Part shown: positions 1 through 8,893 of the stretch, one piece after another
Numbering within the stretch: position 1 is the first letter of the stretch
How the letters are laid out: the number at the start of each line of letters is the position of its first letter
Assembly: GCF_900101815.1 (NCBI RefSeq)
Contig: NZ_FNAO01000001.1
Coordinates: 124,001 to 188,000 of the forward strand
Reading direction: 5' to 3'
Length of the DNA stretch: 64,000 nt
DNA from: Pricia antarctica
Lineage (GTDB): Bacteria > Bacteroidota > Bacteroidia > Flavobacteriales > Flavobacteriaceae
The notes under the pieces: generated by a model
What the model was told of the DNA's origin: nothing
The model's input: the letters and a program-made list of their open reading frames with translations, nothing else
Databases searched by the model: none
Program-made: the position numbers and the translations under genes

Positions 1-87
1 ACGTGTTACGACACCGACCCCATTCACCCCAACCAAAAAGGACACGAACTGATTGCGGATACGATTTTCCGGAATTTAGCGTTTTAA
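1..87 (+). CDS. SGNH/GDSL-type hydrolase, C-terminal end (partial)
   Basis: The window opens inside a gene whose last 28 codons and TAA stop are visible. The reading frame gives a tail containing DPIHPNQKGHELIA, which matches the last conserved block (DxxHPNxxGH) of SGNH/GDSL lipases and esterases, where Asp and His complete the catalytic triad. The rest of the protein lies upstream of the window, so substrate and localisation cannot be judged. The family call rests on this one motif. Confidence 0.7.
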   Translation, partial: TCYDTDPIHPNQKGHELIADTIFRNLAF

Positions 88-153
88 CAAGTACTTAAGT
101 CCGCATGGCAGGGTATTTGTTATCTTTAATGCCGGTCTTTTATCGCCTCAAAA

Positions 154-810
154 ATGCCAAAAAGTTATCTTTTCATCGTACATGTTTTTTTAATGCTAGC
201 CGCAGTCAGCTATGGTCAGACCGATTTACCTACCCAAAAACCTTTAGAAATCGGTGTTGCCAATAAAATTGATGAAACAGCGAAACCAGATAAGGGCACA
301 GCGCTGAAAATACCTTCCGTCATCGATAATAATCCCGAGGTCAAATTGGATATGAACAAGAGAAATCCGGTAAAGATGTTACCGGATCGTGAACTCGTTC
401 AAGCGGGCACAGGAATGAAAATCGATCCGAAAGCAGGCCCAAGGGAACCCAAAGAAGGATCTAGGGAACACTTTTCGGATATGTATCTCGGCGATGTAAA
501 AAGCGGCGGTAAATTTGTGGGCATCGTATGTCGAGACCATGAATATGTCGACGGAGACCGGGTCAGGATATGGCTCAATGGTAACGTAGTAGATCCGAAC
601 ACCTTGCTGACGGCATCCTTTAAAGGGATAAACGTCGATTTGGAGGAAGGCTTTAACCGCTTTGAATTCGAGGCCCTGAATGTCGGGTCTTCCCCTCCCA
701 ATACTGCACAAGTCGATGTTTACGATGATAAAGGTGAACTGATCTATTCGAACAAGTGGTTATTGTCTACGGGGTCAAAAGCTACATTGATTATTACTAA
801 GGAAGAGTGA
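154..810 (+). CDS. Conserved secreted protein of unknown function
   Basis: The protein has 218 residues. The first ~21 form a signal peptide ending near SYGQ, so it is probably exported. Residues ~25-100 are a polar, low-hydrophobicity spacer. Residues ~110-218 form a compact domain with YVDGDRVRIWLNG, then FEALNVGSSPPNTAQVDVYD and a C-terminal beta-rich segment. From memory this 'DGD...N...FEALN.G..PNTA' pattern recurs in secreted proteins of flavobacteria, with no assigned activity that I know of. It lies 66 bp after the hydrolase fragment in the same direction and converges on the acylase gene. I do not assign a function. Confidence 0.75.
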   Translation: MPKSYLFIVHVFLMLAAVSYGQTDLPTQKPLEIGVANKIDETAKPDKGTALKIPSVIDNNPEVKLDMNKRNPVKMLPDRELVQAGTGMKIDPKAGPREPKEGSREHFSDMYLGDVKSGGKFVGIVCRDHEYVDGDRVRIWLNGNVVDPNTLLTASFKGINVDLEEGFNRFEFEALNVGSSPPNTAQVDVYDDKGELIYSNKWLLSTGSKATLIITKEE

Positions 811-828
811 ACAGTATTCTGTGACACC

Positions 829-3069
829 TCAATTTCCGCGCTCCCCAGGCCGGTATTTTTCCTCCGCGCGCTTCAGCACATCCTCTTGATAAAAAGCAAC
901 CACTTTCCAGTCCGCATTGGCGTAGCGTTCGATCTGGTCGTCGAAATGCGGGGAAGCCGGGTCTCCACTCTGCCCGCCTGCCAAGATGCTTTTCGCCTTG
1001 ATTCTTTCGCCAAACTCGACCACGGCGGCAAAACTGTTGCCACGGGTGCCGTAAATCTTTTGGGTGTCGTTGTCGTAGCTGACGCCATAAGCGGCCAAAG
1101 CGCCCCACCGGCCGGAGGCCAAACCGATCGGTCTGCTAGGTTTGCTATCGTCAAAAGCCTGTCGGATGTCTCCGTTCAATCGCTGATAGCGGTTGACTTT
1201 GCCCCATGGGATGTTCCATGTGCCGAAATCGGCCGTCAATCGGTCGAAAACTTGTTCGAAAGTCCGTACGCCTTCCTTGGAATGTTGGCCCAGCCAAACA
1301 AAGGATTCCATATCGCTTAGGCCATCAGGTCGTTCGGCTTCCCGACCCATTGCGGTGCCGTAATAGTGGGCCAAGGTCATGGCTACAGATTCCTTACCCG
1401 TTTTATAATCCCATTTCTTCAAAACTTCCATAGCATCCCGAAGTTTAGGGTTTTTATCGTCATGACTATTGTAGGACTCCACCAAACCGGGAATCAAGGC
1501 CTCGAACGCCGGCAAATACGGGTCGTGTGCCAATTGGATCAGGCTATCCACCGTATAGCCGCGTCTGCCCCGCAAAAGTTCAATGGCATGAACTCCCCGA
1601 AAATTCTCTTGATCGATGGACATATACCTCGGATAATTTTCCTTATTTGGACTAAATTCCAAAGCCGCGGTGTAGGGGGTAGAATTGCAATTTTGTATCC
1701 ATCCATTTTCAGGGTTCAGTAATAGGATGTTTTCATCGACCGTATGCAGCCCCTGCCAATCCGTTTTGGGATTACTGCCATCGACCGGTTTCGAGTAGTC
1801 GAAAACCGTATCCCGTTTCGGAATGAAATTCCCATGAAAATAGGCGATATTTCCCTCGGCATCTCCATATACCGTGTTGTTGCTGGAATTCGTTCGCATA
1901 TCCATCATCTTTCGGAATCCTTTATAGCCCTCCTGTTTTGAGCGGATAAACGATTGTTCCAAAGCTTTGGGCGGTGCCCACATCATGGCGGTAGCCGTCC
2001 ATTGGCCGTCTTCGAGATGGGTTATCGGACCATGATGGGTGTGGTATGCGGGGAAGGTTTTTTCTTTTAGGCTATCCCCATCAGTATATCTTAAAGTGAT
2101 TTTGGATGTTTCTACTTGGCGAAGTTCTTCACCATATCGATACATCAACTTTCCATCGATATTTAGTATCTTTTCCTTGAACTCGTCGATAATATCCGTG
2201 TACGTGCTGGTATGCATCCATCCCGTTTTTTCATTAAAACCTTGATAGATGAAAAACTGGCCCCACGTAACCGCACCATAAGCATTCAGTCCTTCCTCGG
2301 AAACGGCATGCACTTCCCCGCGAAAATAAAAGGAGGTATGCGGATTGATCAACAGCATGGCGTTACCGGACTGTGTTAATTTCCCGGAAATTGCGATTCC
2401 ATTTGAGCCTTGGGGTTCAAATTCCTGTTTTTGCCTCCCATCTTTATCCTTCTTCAATTTGACTTTCTTCGTCTCGGCCCTCCTCGAGTCCACCTTCTTC
2501 GCCTGAAATTCCCTATTACCGGGAATTTCCATCCCACTTTCATAAAAAGCCTTGATTTTTTCCGTAGAAACTCTTTCTATATCGCCACCTATCGAACCTT
2601 CGCTAAAGTACATCGGCATCCAAGGTTCGAAATGGGTCAATAATTTGGGTTGTACTTCAGGATGGGTGTGCAAATAATAGTTGATTCCATCGGCAAAGGC
2701 ATCACAAAGCTTTTTTAACCAAGCGGGACTTTTCCCATAATTGGCCTTCGCTTCCTCCTCCGTCATAAAGAGTTTCGCCCTTAAATCACTGTAAAGAGCT
2801 TCTTTGCCTTCGACCTCAGACAAACGTCCGGTTGCCCAGATATAATTTTGTTCCACGCGGTTAAAATCATCTTCGCATTGGGCATAGAGCAATCCGAAAA
2901 CAGCATCGGCATCGGTTTTTCCATAGATATGTGGAATCCCAAAATCATCGCGGATGATGTTTATATTTTCGGCTTGGGTCTTCCAGCGGAGGAGTTCGCT
3001 CTGGGATTGAGCCGTCACAGTGATGGAAAATAATATAGTGCCGATTATAAAAAATGGCTTATACAACAT
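829..3069 (-). CDS. Penicillin acylase family (Ntn-hydrolase) amidase
   Basis: The protein has 746 residues when started at the ATG whose product begins MLYKPFFIIG. That start gives a clean signal peptide ending near VTAQS; an in-frame upstream ATG would add 46 residues without signal character. Members are cut autocatalytically into alpha and beta chains, and the beta chain's N-terminal Ser is the nucleophile. The expected GSNGIAIS motif is present with Ser at ~222. It is preceded by a highly charged, Lys/Arg-rich linker (~190-218) that suits a removed spacer. The alpha-chain landmark DDFGIPHIYG is at ~41-50. The family hydrolyses amides such as beta-lactams and acyl-homoserine lactones; the substrate here is unknown. 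It is probably periplasmic. Confidence 0.88.
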   Translation of the reverse strand: MLYKPFFIIGTILFSITVTAQSQSELLRWKTQAENINIIRDDFGIPHIYGKTDADAVFGLLYAQCEDDFNRVEQNYIWATGRLSEVEGKEALYSDLRAKLFMTEEEAKANYGKSPAWLKKLCDAFADGINYYLHTHPEVQPKLLTHFEPWMPMYFSEGSIGGDIERVSTEKIKAFYESGMEIPGNREFQAKKVDSRRAETKKVKLKKDKDGRQKQEFEPQGSNGIAISGKLTQSGNAMLLINPHTSFYFRGEVHAVSEEGLNAYGAVTWGQFFIYQGFNEKTGWMHTSTYTDIIDEFKEKILNIDGKLMYRYGEELRQVETSKITLRYTDGDSLKEKTFPAYHTHHGPITHLEDGQWTATAMMWAPPKALEQSFIRSKQEGYKGFRKMMDMRTNSSNNTVYGDAEGNIAYFHGNFIPKRDTVFDYSKPVDGSNPKTDWQGLHTVDENILLLNPENGWIQNCNSTPYTAALEFSPNKENYPRYMSIDQENFRGVHAIELLRGRRGYTVDSLIQLAHDPYLPAFEALIPGLVESYNSHDDKNPKLRDAMEVLKKWDYKTGKESVAMTLAHYYGTAMGREAERPDGLSDMESFVWLGQHSKEGVRTFEQVFDRLTADFGTWNIPWGKVNRYQRLNGDIRQAFDDSKPSRPIGLASGRWGALAAYGVSYDNDTQKIYGTRGNSFAAVVEFGERIKAKSILAGGQSGDPASPHFDDQIERYANADWKVVAFYQEDVLKRAEEKYRPGERGN

Positions 3070-3389
3070 GGGAGACGATTTGTATTGTGAATGTAACAAC
3101 TTTTGGTGAAACTTTGGTCCATTCGCGGAGTATCGGCCTTCCAAAAAGGTCCGAATTTCATTGTAGTAGGCACTATACATTGACGAATTATCAAATAACA
3201 GCGACAAATCGTGATTCGTACTATTGCAATAATGCGTCTCTTGCTCCTCGAGTTATTACTTTTGGCTAGTCCAATTAAATTTTTTCCTTTTTTATAAAAT
3301 TTGGAATCTGTTTTTTAAAATTTTTGGCCTGATGGACTTGCCATGAGGAATTTGCATAGATTCCCGAGCATTTGTCCAATCTCTTTCCA
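3070..3389. other. Divergent intergenic region, acylase / ABC exporter
   Basis: This AT-rich spacer separates two divergent genes. The half next to the acylase can be read as an N-terminal extension of that gene, but I prefer the signal-peptide start. Apart from the promoter recorded at its right edge I see no repeat, RNA gene or further coding sequence. Confidence 0.5.
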
Positions 3390-3419
3390 TTGCGTGTACC
3401 CTTATTTCAAGTACCTTGC
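3390..3419 (+). promoter_or_regulatory. Bacteroidota-type promoter for the ABC exporter gene
   Basis: TTG at 3390-3392 is followed after 19 bp by TACCTTGC at 3412-3419. This fits the Bacteroidota sigma-A pattern of TTG at -33 and TAnnTTTG at -7, with one mismatch in the -7 box. It lies about 20 bp before the ATG at 3441, so the leader would be short. Confidence 0.5.
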
Positions 3420-3440
3420 GAGTTCTTTTAAAAAACTGAT

Positions 3441-5177
3441 ATGCCCGAACAAAAAGTGAGTATCCTTACCGCCTTTAAAACCATTATTTGGCCAAGGCGG
3501 AAATTGGTCTTTATCGGCCTTTTATTAATAGTAATCAGCAAAGCGGCCAGTTTTGTAACGCCGATTGCCTCAAAATATCTCATCGACGATGTTATCGCCA
3601 AAAAAGATGTTCAGATGCTTAAGATTCTGGTAGCAGGGGTCATCATTGCCATTTTGGTTCAGTCGGTCACTTCGTTTTTGTTGACCAAGATTTTGAGCGT
3701 TCAGGCACAATACATGATTTCGGAACTGCGTGCCGATGTACAGAAGAAAGTGCTCTCCCTGCCCATCCGTTTTTTCGACAATACGAAATCCGGCAATCTG
3801 GTGTCGCGGATCATGAACGATGTCGAAGGGGTCCGTAACCTTATCGGTACGGGACTGGTGCAGTTGGTCGGGGGCACCGTAACCGCGATTGTTTCCCTTA
3901 TTTTACTATTGCGGATCAGTCCCACCATGACGCTCTTTACTTTTATTCCACTGGCGATTTTCTCTTTTATCGCACTGAAGGCGTTCAAGATTATCCGTCC
4001 TATTTTTCGCAAACGCGGAAAAATAAATGCGGAGGTCACCGGACGTTTGACCGAAACTCTGGGAGGCATCCGTGTCATCAAAGGTTTTAATGCCGAAGCA
4101 CAGGAGAATCGGATTTTTGAGGATGGTGTCGAAGAATTGTTCCAGAATGTCAAAAAAAGTTTGACCACAACGGCCTTTATGACCAGTTCGGCCACTTTTC
4201 TTATCGGGATCGCAACCACTGGCGTAATGGGTTTGGGCGGATATAAAATTATTCAAGGAACGTTGACGATCGGCGACCTTTTGATGTTCACGGTGTTATT
4301 AGGCCTAATGGTCGCCCCTATCGTACAGATGAGCAACATCGGCAGTCAGTTGACCGAGGCACTGGCTGGACTCGACCGTACCGAGGAACTTATGAACATG
4401 GCCCCGGAAGCCGATGAGGCCAACCGCACCTTGGTACTCGATAACGTGAAGGGCGATATGGCATTTCATGACGTTTCGTTTGCCTATGAAGAGGATAAGG
4501 AAGTACTGCACAATATTAGTTTCGAGGCCAATTCAGGTTCGGTGGTAGCCCTTGTGGGAAGTTCCGGTTCGGGAAAAACGACTATAGCCGGATTGGCCGC
4601 AACCTTTTTGAATCCCGATTCAGGGAAGGTGACCATTGACGGCAAAGATCTATCGAAGGTTGACCTCAACAGTTTTCGGCAACATCTGGGTGTTGTTCTA
4701 CAGGATGATTTTCTCTTCGAAGGTACCATTCGGCAGAATATTCTGTTCCCACGGCCGCACGCATCCGAAGAACGATTGCAGCAGGCGGTAAAGGCAGCCT
4801 ATGTCAACGAATTTACCGACCGCTTCGATGACGGCTTGGACACCTTGATCGGCGAACGCGGTATCAAACTGTCCGGGGGGCAGCGTCAACGGATTGCCAT
4901 TGCGAGGGCGGTCTTGGCCAATCCGAAAATCCTTATTCTGGACGAAGCTACTTCCAATCTGGATACCGAAAGTGAGGCACTGGTCCAAAAAAGCTTGGCC
5001 GAATTGACCAAAGGGCGGACCACCTTTGTTATCGCCCACCGGTTGAGTACCATTCGTAAGGCGGACCAGATTTTGGTTATCGAAAACGGACGCATTGCGG
5101 AGCGGGGCACACATGATGAACTGATTGCTTCCGAGGGACGATATTATAACCTATTTACCTATCAGGCAAGAATCTGA
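3441..5177 (+). CDS. ABC exporter, fused membrane and ATPase domains (MsbA/LmrA type)
   Basis: The protein has 578 residues, the usual length of a half-transporter that works as a homodimer. Residues ~1-310 form the six-helix transmembrane domain. The nucleotide-binding domain follows, with Walker A GSSGSGKTT (~372-380), signature LSGGQRQR (~476), Walker B ILILDEATS (~497) and the H-loop in VIAHRLSTIRKA. In Gram-negative bacteria this subfamily includes the lipid A flippase MsbA and many drug or lipid exporters. Lipid export is plausible, but the sequence does not prove it. It stands alone, divergent from the acylase gene, with its own promoter just upstream. Confidence 0.9.
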   Translation: MPEQKVSILTAFKTIIWPRRKLVFIGLLLIVISKAASFVTPIASKYLIDDVIAKKDVQMLKILVAGVIIAILVQSVTSFLLTKILSVQAQYMISELRADVQKKVLSLPIRFFDNTKSGNLVSRIMNDVEGVRNLIGTGLVQLVGGTVTAIVSLILLLRISPTMTLFTFIPLAIFSFIALKAFKIIRPIFRKRGKINAEVTGRLTETLGGIRVIKGFNAEAQENRIFEDGVEELFQNVKKSLTTTAFMTSSATFLIGIATTGVMGLGGYKIIQGTLTIGDLLMFTVLLGLMVAPIVQMSNIGSQLTEALAGLDRTEELMNMAPEADEANRTLVLDNVKGDMAFHDVSFAYEEDKEVLHNISFEANSGSVVALVGSSGSGKTTIAGLAATFLNPDSGKVTIDGKDLSKVDLNSFRQHLGVVLQDDFLFEGTIRQNILFPRPHASEERLQQAVKAAYVNEFTDRFDDGLDTLIGERGIKLSGGQRQRIAIARAVLANPKILILDEATSNLDTESEALVQKSLAELTKGRTTFVIAHRLSTIRKADQILVIENGRIAERGTHDELIASEGRYYNLFTYQARI

Positions 5178-5186
5178 ATTGGAACA

Positions 5187-5272
5187 CGCAATTGCCAGGA
5201 GCGATTTTGTGACGAAGTAATCTGTATAAACTTCTCGCAGGGTTAAACAGATTGCTTCGCTGTGCTCGCAAT
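5187..5272. repeat. Degenerate copy of the R1 palindromic repeat
   Basis: The left arm (…CCAGGAGCGATTTTGTGACG then AAGTAATCTG) and the right arm (CAGATTGCTTCGC then TGTGCTCGCAA) are imperfect inverted repeats. They match the R1 unit that is complete at 33943-34035. The copy begins about 10 bp after the exporter stop codon. Confidence 0.6.
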
Positions 5273-5284
5273 TTTCAAAAAAAA

Positions 5285-5312
5285 AAAGGAACCGTGCTAA
5301 CACGGTTCCTTT
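5285..5312 (-). terminator. Rho-independent terminator of the small secreted-protein gene
   Basis: A perfect 12-bp inverted repeat (AAAGGAACCGTG, 4-nt loop CTAA, CACGGTTCCTTT) is followed on the minus strand by a long T tract, the A run at 5275-5284 on the plus strand. This is the expected geometry for ending the minus-strand gene at 5356. On the plus strand the tail is weak. Confidence 0.85.
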
Positions 5313-5355
5313 CTCACAATTGGTTTGGAAATATCCCCAAATCAATTTACTCTTC

Positions 5356-5748
5356 TTACTGCTCAACAGCGTTTCCTTCTTCGTCAACGATAAGGGCACC
5401 TGAAGTTCCATCTTCCAAAGAAACCTCTACTTTGTAATGACCAGCTTCGTTCTTGGCTGCACCGTTAACGGTAGCACCAGGATAGTTAGTTTCAATCATT
5501 GTAGTAATAGCTTCTGGCACTTCTTCAACTGCGATTTCGCTGAAATCGTCTTGGGCAACAGCTTCAGTGGCAGCTTCCTGTCCTTCTGCAGCACCTTCGG
5601 TTGCTTCATCTTGTACTTCTGTAGCAGCATCAGTTGCTTGATCTTGTACTTCTGTAGCTGCATCTTGCGCTTCAGTAGCCTGCTCTTCTTGAGCAAAAGC
5701 AGTTAAACTTCCTAATGCAAATACGGCTGTAATAAATAACTTTTTCAT
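5356..5748 (-). CDS. Small secreted protein, Ala/Thr/Glu/Gln repeats plus PepSY-like tail
   Basis: The protein has 130 residues. Signal peptide residues 1-19 end in AFAQ. Residues ~20-68 are low complexity, built from variants of ATEVQDQ and ATEAQDA, strongly acidic, without Cys or aromatic residues and probably disordered or helical. Residues ~72-130 form a small domain (VPEAITTMIETNYPGATV … GHYKVEVSLEDG … LIVDEEGNAVEQ) resembling PepSY-like domains, which bind or inhibit proteins in the periplasm in some families. It has its own terminator and stands between the exporter and the Fe-S genes. The molecular function is not known to me. Confidence 0.8.
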   Translation of the reverse strand: MKKLFITAVFALGSLTAFAQEEQATEAQDAATEVQDQATDAATEVQDEATEGAAEGQEAATEAVAQDDFSEIAVEEVPEAITTMIETNYPGATVNGAAKNEAGHYKVEVSLEDGTSGALIVDEEGNAVEQ

Positions 5749-5935
5749 GATGTTCTGAATTTAATGTTTAATAGTTAAATACTTGTTCTATTTGCTAAAC
5801 CATATTGAAAATATGATACCAAAATGAATTTAAAACATAATTTATTGACTATCAGTTATTTAAGTATGTCAGGGAATTCTAGCAGTGTGTAAATCCGTGA
5901 AAACATTCACCAATTGGGTAAATTTTTCACAGTTT

Positions 5936-6265
5936 TTAGCTTTCTGGGGCCAACTCTACCTCCAAACCGTCCAAGTCTTCGGTCAAGTGAATTTGACAAC
6001 CCAATCGGCTATTTTCGGCTACATTAAAGGCTTCTGCCAACATGGCCTCTTCATCATCCGATTTTTCGGGAAGTTCGTGGTCGGATTTTACATAGCACTG
6101 GCAGGAGGCGCACATGGCCATTCCGCCACATATACCGATAGTGCCTTCGGGAGCCAGTTCGTAAGAGCGAACTACTTCCATCAGGTTCATGTTCATGTCA
6201 GTCGGAGCATCTATCTCGTGGACGACGCCTTCGCGGTCGGTGATTCTAATTTTAATGTCAGTCAT
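5936..6265 (-). CDS. 2Fe-2S ferredoxin, adrenodoxin type
   Basis: The protein has 109 residues, the usual size. The cluster ligands C46-x5-C52-x2-C55 lie in GICGGMAMCASC and the fourth ligand is C90 in SRLGCQIH. This spacing and the acidic surface (SDDEEAML) are typical of adrenodoxin/putidaredoxin-type electron carriers. It is the last gene of the run mrp-nifU-fnr-fdx, 59 bp after the reductase, which is its obvious electron donor. The physiological acceptor is not visible here. It is cytoplasmic. Confidence 0.92.
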   Translation of the reverse strand: MTDIKIRITDREGVVHEIDAPTDMNMNLMEVVRSYELAPEGTIGICGGMAMCASCQCYVKSDHELPEKSDDEEAMLAEAFNVAENSRLGCQIHLTEDLDGLEVELAPES

Positions 6266-6324
6266 TAATCAATAAAGGTTAATTCAGAAATTAGGTCCCT
6301 AATAAGGTAATCCCTTGTAAAACT

Positions 6325-7383
6325 TTAATCTATCGCTTTAACTACGGCTTTTGGTGCCTCCTTTTTGCTGCCATCAAAACCGATCACTCCTCCTACCGTC
6401 GTATACTTCATTACATATTTTTTATCGGGATGGATACGTTGGTAGGCGCTCTGGCACATCAGCGTCGCTTCGTGGAAGCCACAAAGGATCAATTTTAGTT
6501 TACCGGGATAGGTGTTGACGTCCCCGATAGCGTAAATTCCCGGTACGTTGGTCTGATAGTCGAAAGTGTTTACCTTAATGGCATTCTTTTCGATTTCGAG
6601 CTCCCAATCGGCAATAGGGCCCAACTTGGGCGATAATCCGAATAAAGGGATGAAATGGTCTACTTGTATCCTCATATCCTCTACCGCAGTGGTATTCTTT
6701 CGGACGGTTACCGCTTCCAGCTTTTTATCACCCTCAAGAGCCGTGACCTCGCCGGGGGTAATCAATCTTATCTTCCCCTGATTTTTAAGGGATTGTACTT
6801 TTTCCACGGAATCCAACGCACCCCGGAATTCCTTTCTGCGATGTACAAGGGTTACTTCGGAAGCTACGTCCGAAAGAAAGATACTCCAATCCAAAGCGGA
6901 ATCGCCGCCCCCGGCAATCAACACCTTGGTATCGCGATAGACCTCGGGGTCTTTGATGATATAGGCTATGCCGTTATCCTCGTACTTTTTCAAGTTCTCC
7001 AGTAAGGGCTTTCTGGGTTCAAAACTTCCCAATCCGCCGGCTATAGCGACAACGGGGGCTTGGTGCTTCGTTCCTTTGTTCGTAGTCACTATAAAGGAAC
7101 CGTTTTCTTGCTTTTCAATGGTCTGCGCCCTTTCGCCCAAGGTAAAACCGGGGGAGAAGGATTTGATCTGTTCCATGAGATTATCGACCAAATCACCCGC
7201 TAGGACTTCGGGAAAACCGGGAATATCGTAAATGGGTTTTTTGGGATAGATTTCCGAGCACTGTCCGCCCGCTTGGGGCAAGGCATCAATCAAATGGCAT
7301 TTTAACTGTAACAGGCCTGCTTCAAAAACGGCAAAAAGCCCGGTGGGGCCCGCACCGATAATCAATATATCAGTAGTAATCAT
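6325..7383 (-). CDS. Ferredoxin-NADP+ reductase, thioredoxin-reductase-like type
   Basis: The flavoprotein has 352 residues. The FAD-binding Rossmann motif IGAGPTGLFA is at ~9-18 and a second nucleotide-binding motif IAGGGDSALDW is at ~156-166. The CxxC redox pair of true thioredoxin reductases is absent from the central domain, which points to the FNR branch of the family, known from Chlorobium and Bacillus and working as homodimers. It would reduce the 2Fe-2S ferredoxin encoded just downstream with NADPH, or run in reverse. It sits 70 bp after nifU. Confidence 0.88.
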   Translation of the reverse strand: MITTDILIIGAGPTGLFAVFEAGLLQLKCHLIDALPQAGGQCSEIYPKKPIYDIPGFPEVLAGDLVDNLMEQIKSFSPGFTLGERAQTIEKQENGSFIVTTNKGTKHQAPVVAIAGGLGSFEPRKPLLENLKKYEDNGIAYIIKDPEVYRDTKVLIAGGGDSALDWSIFLSDVASEVTLVHRRKEFRGALDSVEKVQSLKNQGKIRLITPGEVTALEGDKKLEAVTVRKNTTAVEDMRIQVDHFIPLFGLSPKLGPIADWELEIEKNAIKVNTFDYQTNVPGIYAIGDVNTYPGKLKLILCGFHEATLMCQSAYQRIHPDKKYVMKYTTVGGVIGFDGSKKEAPKAVVKAID

Positions 7384-7453
7384 TCAAAAATCATCTTTAA
7401 AAATCCCACGCTCATCATCATCTGCATTTAGAAGAGTAAGCTCCCAGCAGTCA

Positions 7454-7705
7454 TTACGCTACCGGTTGGCCTACATTAACGACCTCTTCGATCTGGGGCG
7501 CATATTTCTTTATGGTCATTTCCACGCCGCTCTTCAAGGTCATTTGGTTGACGGTACATCCGATGCAATTTCCTTCCAACCTTACCTTTACAGAGTTCTC
7601 GTTATCGATGGATATCAATGAAATATCGCCCCCGTCACTTTGCAAAAAGGGACGGATTTCATCCAAAGCCTTTTCTACGTTCATTGTTAGTTCTTCCGAA
7701 GTCAT
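7454..7705 (-). CDS. NifU C-terminal-domain Fe-S scaffold protein
   Basis: The protein has 83 residues and consists only of the NifU C-terminal (Nfu) domain, with the cluster-binding CxxC at C47 and C50 (EGNCIGCTVNQM). Such proteins hold a transient 2Fe-2S or 4Fe-4S cluster as dimers and pass it to target enzymes. Its ATG overlaps the mrp stop by one base (TAATG), so the two are translationally coupled. That supports a joint role in cluster assembly. It is cytoplasmic. Confidence 0.92.
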   Translation of the reverse strand: MTSEELTMNVEKALDEIRPFLQSDGGDISLISIDNENSVKVRLEGNCIGCTVNQMTLKSGVEMTIKKYAPQIEEVVNVGQPVA

Positions 7706-8850
7706 TATTTCTTTCCTTTGACAGCGGAACAGCCCGCCATTGTTGTTATTTTGATCGCTTCCGTCGGGGGAAGGCTTTTGTTTCTTCGTACCAGTTCCTG
7801 TACGGTATTCTTGGTCAGTTGCTCGAAGGCCTCTTCAACAGGAGTAGCCGTTTGCAAAGCGGCCGGTCTTCCAATATCACCGGCTTCCCTTATACTCTGT
7901 ACCAATGGAATCTCTCCCAGAAAAGGAACTCCGAGGTCTTCAGCCAGATGCTTTGCCCCCTCCTTTCCAAAGATATAGTATTTGTTTTCAGGAAGTTCCT
8001 CAGGTGTAAAATACGCCATATTCTCGACAATACCCAATACAGGTACGTTAATGGATTCTTGCTGGAACATCGCGACACCCTTACGGGCATCGGCAAGCGC
8101 CACCTCTTGTGGTGTACTTACGATTACGGCTCCGGTTACCGGCAGGGCCTGCATAATACTTAAGTGGATGTCGCCCGTTCCCGGGGGAAGGTCCAACAAC
8201 ATAAAATCAAGCTCGCCCCAATGGGCGTCAAAAATCATTTGATTGAGCGCCTTTGATGCCATCGGCCCACGCCAAATGACCGCTTGGTTGGGTTGCGTGA
8301 AAAATCCGATGGAAAGCAACTTGACGCCGTGACTTTCCACAGGCAACATTTTCGATTTACCATCGACATTGACTGCCTTCGGTTTTTCTTGGGTCACATC
8401 GAACATGGTCGGCATAGAGGGGCCATAGATATCTGCATCCAGAAGTCCGACCTTAAAGCCCATCTTCGCCAAGGTCACCGCCAAATTGGCCGTAACGGTA
8501 GATTTACCGACACCGCCCTTACCGGATGCCACGGCGATTATACTTTGAATACCGGGAATCGGTTTGCCCTTAATCTCGTTCGCCTTCGGTTTCGCAGCGG
8601 GAGCATCGACCTTGATATTGATTTTTATCTTAGCTTTCTCGTATACTTCCCTATGGATTATTTTTAGGATTTCGACCTCGGTCTTCTTCCGGGCTTGTAA
8701 GCTGGGGTTACCGATGGTAATATCGACCTCGACCTCATCCCCAAAAATCTGTATGTTCTTGACCGCCCCGCTTTCGACCATATTCTGGCCCTCGCCGGGT
8801 ACGGTAATGTTTTCCAAAGCCTTTAAAACTGCCTGTTTTTCAATCTTCAT
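7705..8850 (-). CDS. mrp: Mrp/NBP35-family Fe-S cluster carrier ATPase
   Basis: The protein has 381 residues. The N-terminal MIP18/DUF59 domain spans ~1-80. The deviant P-loop ATPase domain starts with GKGGVGKST at ~110-118 and is followed by LLDADIYGPSMPTMF and LPPGTGD. The family transfers Fe-S clusters. The CxxC that many homologues carry after the ENM motif is missing: after ENMAYF (~276-281) the chain reads TPEELPENKYYIFG. Bacteroidota relatives look the same from memory. A single Cys remains near the C-terminus (MAGCSAV). The directly coupled NifU protein does carry a CxxC. A good promoter lies 44 bp upstream. Confidence 0.92.
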   Translation of the reverse strand: MKIEKQAVLKALENITVPGEGQNMVESGAVKNIQIFGDEVEVDITIGNPSLQARKKTEVEILKIIHREVYEKAKIKINIKVDAPAAKPKANEIKGKPIPGIQSIIAVASGKGGVGKSTVTANLAVTLAKMGFKVGLLDADIYGPSMPTMFDVTQEKPKAVNVDGKSKMLPVESHGVKLLSIGFFTQPNQAVIWRGPMASKALNQMIFDAHWGELDFMLLDLPPGTGDIHLSIMQALPVTGAVIVSTPQEVALADARKGVAMFQQESINVPVLGIVENMAYFTPEELPENKYYIFGKEGAKHLAEDLGVPFLGEIPLVQSIREAGDIGRPAALQTATPVEEAFEQLTKNTVQELVRRNKSLPPTEAIKITTMAGCSAVKGKK

Positions 8851-8893
8851 TCTCCGATTTCTTTCCGTTTTAATGTAAAATCATTCTAAACAA

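Noticed and set aside
886-1320. 144-codon open frame on the plus strand opposite the acylase gene
   Set aside because: It lies wholly inside the acylase gene on the other strand, has no recognisable domain, and the acylase frame carries clear family motifs.
3701-4219. 172-codon minus-strand frame inside the ABC exporter gene
   Set aside because: Antisense to a well-conserved transmembrane domain; no supporting motif.
7618-8163. 181-codon plus-strand frame opposite mrp and nifU
   Set aside because: It spans two real, coupled minus-strand genes and shows no domain or signal.
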